A stretch of 64,000 bases of DNA from Pseudalkalibacillus hwajinpoensis (GTDB lineage: Bacteria > Bacillota > Bacilli > Bacillales > Guptibacillaceae). Location: the NCBI RefSeq assembly GCF_039851965.1, contig NZ_CP156674.1, positions 3,720,001 through 3,784,000 on the forward strand. Reading direction: 5' to 3'. Positions 63,616 through 64,000 of this stretch are shown piece after piece. A model generated the notes under the pieces. The model ran no database searches and was not told the origin of the DNA. It was given only the letters and a program-made list of their open reading frames with translations. The stretch's first letter is position 1. Every line of letters starts with the position of its first letter. A program made the translations under genes and the position numbers.

Positions 63616-64000
63616 ATGAATTTAGATCAGCTATTGAATAACGCATCCCATCAATCGAATAAAATTGTTGCACTAGCTGCGGCTGCTGATCCGGAAGTGG
63701 TTGAAGCAGTGAAACTAGCAGTAGAGAAGAACCTTGCTTCCTTCATCCTATATGGAGACCAAAAAGTAATTAATGAAATGCTTACTATGCATCAAATTAC
63801 TCCATCTGAAACTGTTCGGGTTATTCATGCTTCATCTGATCAAGAAGCCTCAAAGGCAGCTGTAACCGCTGTCAGTTGTGGTGAAGCAGATGTACTGATG
63901 AAGGGAATGGTTTCGACTTCCGTTATTTTAAAAGAAGTTTTAAATAAAGATTATGGACTTCGTAAAGGGAAGGTCCTATCTCACGTTGCGGCATTTGATG
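63616..64000 (+). CDS. ptb: Phosphate butyryltransferase (5' part, runs off the window)
   Basis: The first 128 residues of a phosphate acetyl/butyryl transferase: MNLDQLLNNASHQSNKIVAL, an alternating beta-alpha pattern, the ADVLMKGMVSTS motif near 94-105 and LSHVAAFD. It is encoded directly after bkdR as in B. subtilis (yqiS/ptb), where it starts the operon that converts branched-chain acyl-CoA to acyl phosphate. ATG 63616 follows GGAGGG. The 3' end lies outside. Confidence 0.93.
   Translation, partial: MNLDQLLNNASHQSNKIVALAAAADPEVVEAVKLAVEKNLASFILYGDQKVINEMLTMHQITPSETVRVIHASSDQEASKAAVTAVSCGEADVLMKGMVSTSVILKEVLNKDYGLRKGKVLSHVAAFD

Overview
The window is a chromosomal segment of a low-to-moderate GC, endospore-forming member of the Bacillaceae. 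The gene order follows the Bacillus subtilis yqgQ-yqiS stretch almost gene by gene: yqgQ, glcK, yqgS, yqgT, yqgV-Z, comG, yqzE, yqhG/H, gcvT-PA-PB, yqhL, lipM, mntR, yqhO-R, aroQ, pepP, efp, yqhV, spoIIIAA-AH, accBC, yqhY, nusB, xseAB, ispA, dxs, tlyA, ahrC, recN, spoIVB, spo0A, yqzF, bkdR, ptb. Between ispA and dxs lies a large non-coding RNA that I identify as OLE RNA, followed by the gene for its membrane partner OapA. OLE is typical of alkaliphilic, halophilic and anaerobic Firmicutes, so an alkaliphilic or halotolerant Bacillus relative is the best guess. No phage, insertion sequence or CRISPR array was seen.

Layout. 1-5.5 kb: nitroreductase, glucokinase, a lipoteichoic-acid-synthase-like enzyme and a LysM/M14 cell-wall peptidase. 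5.5-9.3 kb: a thiamine operon (thiE-thiS-thiG-thiO-thiD) behind a TPP riboswitch. 9.4-11.2 kb: a FetAB-type ABC exporter and a thiamine-binding-family protein. 11.2-16.5 kb: small membrane proteins, a metallo-beta-lactamase-fold hydrolase, a MidA-type methyltransferase, the stress regulator MgsR, a tRNA-Gln and an alpha/beta hydrolase. 16.6-20.3 kb: the comG competence-pilus operon, heavily damaged. comGA has lost its ATPase core, and comGB, comGD, comGF and comGG carry single-base frameshifts. comGC is intact and comGE has an uncertain start. 20.3-23.5 kb: aroK, yqzE, and the convergent yqhH-yqhG pair. 23.5-28 kb: a tandem glycine riboswitch and the glycine-cleavage genes.

28-38.4 kb: yqhL (rhodanese fold without its catalytic residues), lipM, a B12-dependent ribonucleotide reductase behind paired NrdR-like boxes, mntR, yqhO-R, aroQ, pepP and efp. 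38.4-40.9 kb: an inserted ABC-2 exporter plus TetR regulator cassette with a palindromic operator. 41-46.4 kb: yqhV and the eight-gene spoIIIA operon behind a sigma-E-like promoter. 46.8-49.1 kb: accB, accC, yqhY. 49.2-56.2 kb: nusB-xseA-xseB-ispA-OLE RNA-oapA-dxs-tlyA. 56.3-61.2 kb: ahrC, recN, spoIVB, spo0A (sigma-H promoter and 0A boxes) and yqzF. 61.4-64 kb: the sigma-54 activator bkdR, its likely upstream sites, a textbook -24/-12 promoter and the 5' part of ptb, which runs off the window.

How it fits together: the segment links cofactor supply (thiamine for Dxs, lipoate for the glycine-cleavage and branched-chain keto-acid systems, biotin carboxylase for fatty acids, isoprenoids through Dxs and IspA) with sporulation control (Spo0A, SpoIIIA, SpoIVB). 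Regulation is unusually legible: two riboswitch classes, many intrinsic terminators, and probable sigma-A, sigma-E, sigma-H and sigma-54 promoters. The gap between comG and yqhG, where B. subtilis carries sinI/sinR, holds only aroK and yqzE here. With the broken comG operon, this suggests lost competence and a rewired biofilm/sporulation switch.
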